Shown here in pieces: positions 61,952-64,000 of a DNA stretch of 64,000 bases. The position numbers and the translations under genes are program-made. Source of the stretch: Gemmatimonadota bacterium (GTDB taxonomy: Bacteria > Gemmatimonadota > Gemmatimonadetes > Gemmatimonadales > Gemmatimonadaceae). Under the pieces are notes generated by a model that had not been told where the DNA came from, searched no databases, and saw only the letters and a program-made list of their open reading frames with translations. The stretch covers positions 11,040 to 75,039 of the forward strand of contig PMEM01000006.1 in the NCBI GenBank assembly GCA_003155795.1. The letters are read 5' to 3'. Each line of letters starts with the position of its first letter. Position 1 is the first letter of the stretch.

Positions 61952-62662
61952 ATGTTCAACCAGCTAATCGAATCGAAGCGCAAGAAGAAACGTAGCCCGG
62001 GCACGACTGCGTTCAGCATCGGGCTGCACGCGGGGCTGATCGGTCTCGCCGTCTGGGCGACAGCTAATGCCGCCATCAAGAACGAGAAGCCCAAGGCTGA
62101 GAAGATCGAGTTCGTCCAGGTAAAGAAGGACGAGCCACCTCCGCCCAAGAAGGAGACGCCCCCACCGCCGAAGGACGTGACGGTCGCGCCGCCTCCGCCA
62201 AAGGGTTTCCAGGTCCTGCAAGCGCCTCCGATCGTGCCGGTGAAGATTCCGGACATCGATCTCTCCAAGAAAGTCACCAACGCCGCTGACTTCAGTGGAA
62301 AGGGCGTCGCAGGTGGTGTAGCCAATGGCGTCGTTGGCGGAACCGGGCCGGTCAATACGGACCAGACTTACTTCTCCTACCAGGTGGAGAAGCCTGCGGC
62401 CACGCGCTCAGGTTCGCCAACTTATCCAGAGACACTGCGCAGTGCAGGCATCGAAGGTGAAGTTGACGCCGAGTTCACGGTCGATACCACAGGTCGCGTA
62501 GATGAGAATGCGCCTATCAAGATTACGAAGGCCACCAATGATCTTTTCAAGGCCGCTGTGCTCAGCGCACTCCAGAGGATGCGCTTTTATCCAGCGGAAG
62601 TAGGCGGCCGGAAGGTCAAGCAGCTTGTGCAGCAGCCGTTCACGTTCACGATCACTCATTAA
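61952..62662 (+). CDS. tonB: TonB energy-transducer protein
   Basis: A product of 236 residues with a basic N-terminus and a membrane segment near 18-40 containing the family His (IGLHAGLIGL), then a Lys/Pro/Glu-rich spacer (about 45-85, DEPPPPKKETPPPPKD), a Gly-rich linker, and a C-terminal TonB_C domain (about 145-236) with YPETLRSAGIEGEVDAEF and EVGGRKVKQLVQQPFTF. This domain closely matches that of the M56 peptidase at 51985-53583. It spans the periplasm and passes proton-motive force to outer-membrane receptors. exbB and exbD follow on the same strand. Confidence 0.94.
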   Translation: MFNQLIESKRKKKRSPGTTAFSIGLHAGLIGLAVWATANAAIKNEKPKAEKIEFVQVKKDEPPPPKKETPPPPKDVTVAPPPPKGFQVLQAPPIVPVKIPDIDLSKKVTNAADFSGKGVAGGVANGVVGGTGPVNTDQTYFSYQVEKPAATRSGSPTYPETLRSAGIEGEVDAEFTVDTTGRVDENAPIKITKATNDLFKAAVLSALQRMRFYPAEVGGRKVKQLVQQPFTFTITH

Positions 62663-62692
62663 CCGTCCCACCATTCCACGGAGTAACGTACA

Positions 62693-63433
62693 ATGCATCT
62701 CTCGCTAATTGACCTTTGGGCCCAGATGGCTGGCTTCGCTCGCGGCATCGTTTATGTGCTCGCGATCATGTCGATCTGGACTCTGTCAATCTCGATCAAG
62801 AAATGGTGGGACCTCCGCTCGGCTCAGAAAGAGACGCGTAAGTTCGCCCCGGAGTTCTCGCAGTTCCTCGAAGAAGACAATCTCGTTGAAGCCGCAAACC
62901 TGTCGCAGCGTTATAAGAAGTCGCACGTCGCTCGTGTTCTCGCCGGCGCACTTTCGGAGACCCGTGCACTCGTCCAGGATGGCTCTGTAACGATTGCTGA
63001 CATCAACTCGGCAGAACGCGCAATCGAGCGCGAGATGTTGATGACGATCACCGACCTGAAGCGCGGACTCGGCGTTCTGGCGACAAGCGGCGCAACGGCA
63101 CCGTTCGTCGGACTGCTCGGAACAACGATGGGTATCATCAACGCCTTCACCGGCATGGCGGTTTCTGGATCAGGCGGTCTTTCCGCAGTATCAGGCGGTA
63201 TTTCCGAAGCTCTTATTACAACGGCTCTTGGTCTTCTCGTCGCAATTCCAGCGGTGTGGCTGTTCAACTACTTCCAGACCAAGGTTGACAATCTCACGGC
63301 TGAGATGACCTACACGTCCAAGGAAATGATTGATTACCTGATCAAGAACGTCTCGGGTGAGTTCGGCCGCAGCCGGTTCACGCGTGAGTTCAACACGACG
63401 GCAACCGCAGGCAACGCCCCGATTTCGAAGTAA
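62693..63433 (+). CDS. exbB: ExbB/TolQ/MotA-family proton-channel protein
   Basis: A product of 246 residues with three membrane segments near 13-35, 130-155 and 175-197. The family signature is seen as LATSGATAPFVGLLGTTMGI near 126-145 and GGISEALITTALGLLVAIPA near 165-184. It forms the pore ring with ExbD and drives TonB. It starts 30 bases after tonB. ExbB and TolQ cannot be told apart by sequence alone, but the adjacent tonB favours ExbB. Confidence 0.93.
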   Translation: MHLSLIDLWAQMAGFARGIVYVLAIMSIWTLSISIKKWWDLRSAQKETRKFAPEFSQFLEEDNLVEAANLSQRYKKSHVARVLAGALSETRALVQDGSVTIADINSAERAIEREMLMTITDLKRGLGVLATSGATAPFVGLLGTTMGIINAFTGMAVSGSGGLSAVSGGISEALITTALGLLVAIPAVWLFNYFQTKVDNLTAEMTYTSKEMIDYLIKNVSGEFGRSRFTREFNTTATAGNAPISK

Positions 63434-63529
63434 TGCGTGCTGCAGGGCGCGTACGTAATACGCGCCCTGCCACACGTTTCGCCGTAAGGCGCGCCACCAC
63501 CGCGCCACACTTTTCGAGGATTCGCATCT

Positions 63530-64000
63530 ATGTCAATGTCAACGTCGGGCGGAAACGAGGTTCGCGCTGAGCCGAACGTGACTCCGATGATCGACGTCAT
63601 GCTGGTTCTGCTGATCATTTTCATGGTCATCATTCCATCGCTGGTGTCGGGCGTCAACGCCAGACCGCCGCTTGGTCAGAACCTGAAGCCACTCCCTGTG
63701 CAGGACCAGGATCAGGTCCTCGGTATAGACGAACAGGGTCAGTACTTCCTCAATCGCCAGGCCATCCCAAACAACACGCTTGGTACGGCGCTGAACAACA
63801 TCTATACCACGCGCACCGTGGACAAGATTCTCTACGTCAAGGCTGACAAGGATCTGGCATATGGCCAGGTCATGAATGCGCTCGACGTAGCGGCTCACAA
63901 TGGCGTTCACATGACAGCTCTCGTCACTGATCAGCAGCCGGGTACCAGGTCGAACATCGCGACCGATAATATCGATCCTGTCTCGAAGTCTGGAGGGAGC
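63530..64000 (+). CDS. exbD: ExbD/TolR-family protein, 3' end cut by window edge
   Basis: An open frame from ATG 63530, preceded by GAGGA, that runs past the window end; 157 residues are seen. One membrane segment (about 19-40) contains the proton-carrying Asp in NVTPMIDVMLVLLIIFM. A periplasmic domain follows, with VDKILYVKADKDLAYGQVM typical of ExbD/TolR. It completes a tonB-exbB-exbD operon. A second ExbD-like gene often follows in such clusters, but this is not visible here. Confidence 0.93.
   Translation, partial: MSMSTSGGNEVRAEPNVTPMIDVMLVLLIIFMVIIPSLVSGVNARPPLGQNLKPLPVQDQDQVLGIDEQGQYFLNRQAIPNNTLGTALNNIYTTRTVDKILYVKADKDLAYGQVMNALDVAAHNGVHMTALVTDQQPGTRSNIATDNIDPVSKSGGS

Overview
The window looks like a chromosomal segment of a Gram-negative, respiring bacterium, most probably of the Gemmatimonadota. 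The case rests on a moderately high GC content, a complete alternative complex III operon, a large TonB-dependent receptor with an N-terminal carboxypeptidase-regulatory-like domain, BlaI/M56-TonB genes and a C5-type heme operon. The phylum is inferred from gene content; no rRNA is present. There are no phage, IS or CRISPR features. I see one tRNA, one clear gene remnant and one possible frameshifted gene.

Layout. 1-2016 (minus): a sensor kinase and an OmpR-type response regulator cut by the window edge. 2167-13218 (minus): a tightly packed series, mostly with 4-base ATGA-type overlaps, of psuK-psuG, plsC and eight tetrapyrrole genes hemA-C-D-B-E-H-G(Y)-L. It covers glutamyl-tRNA to heme except the coproporphyrinogen oxidation step. 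Two products are oddly short: HemC ends where the cofactor-binding third domain should begin, and the HemG/HemY protein lacks the middle membrane-binding domain. 13341-15619 (plus): an aminotransferase and omega-amidase pair behind a leader that ends in a terminator. 15698-25432: a secreted D/R-repeat protein, a short-chain dehydrogenase, a PAS-GGDEF-EAL protein, a VOC protein, ketopantoate reductase, a double VanZ-like protein, a LysM protein, an XRE regulator and a lytic transglycosylase. 25546-29700 (mostly minus): a DinB protein, an amidohydrolase remnant, an ABC exporter and an MBL-rhodanese enzyme. 29843-34029 (plus): a DrrAB-type exporter, pdxH and speA. 34119-38019: sodA and dedA, small membrane proteins, a MOSC protein and a tRNA methyltransferase. 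38009-45781 (plus): promoter and actABCDEF, the quinol-oxidising alternative complex III. 45886-48253: tRNA-Ala, a CHAD protein, two small membrane proteins and a peroxiredoxin. 48296-54015 (minus): BlaI repressor, M56 peptidase fused to a TonB domain, and a TonB-dependent receptor, with a promoter/operator in front. 54089-56363: a possible frameshifted gene, ornithine aminotransferase and Hsp20. 56673-61763 (plus): four overlapping signalling genes, namely an NtrB-like kinase, an NtrC-like regulator without GAFTGA, an OmpR-type regulator and a HAMP kinase. 61952-64000 (plus): tonB, exbB and exbD, the last cut by the window end.

Working together. The heme operon can supply the five c-type hemes of ActA and the one of ActE. 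The TonB-ExbB-ExbD energiser at the right edge carries a C-terminal domain almost the same as the one on the M56 peptidase beside the receptor. This suggests a shared envelope system in which a BlaI-controlled peptidase/TonB hybrid and a receptor are expressed together. That operon, the two domain-deficient heme enzymes and the GAFTGA-less NtrC-like regulator are the parts most worth checking.
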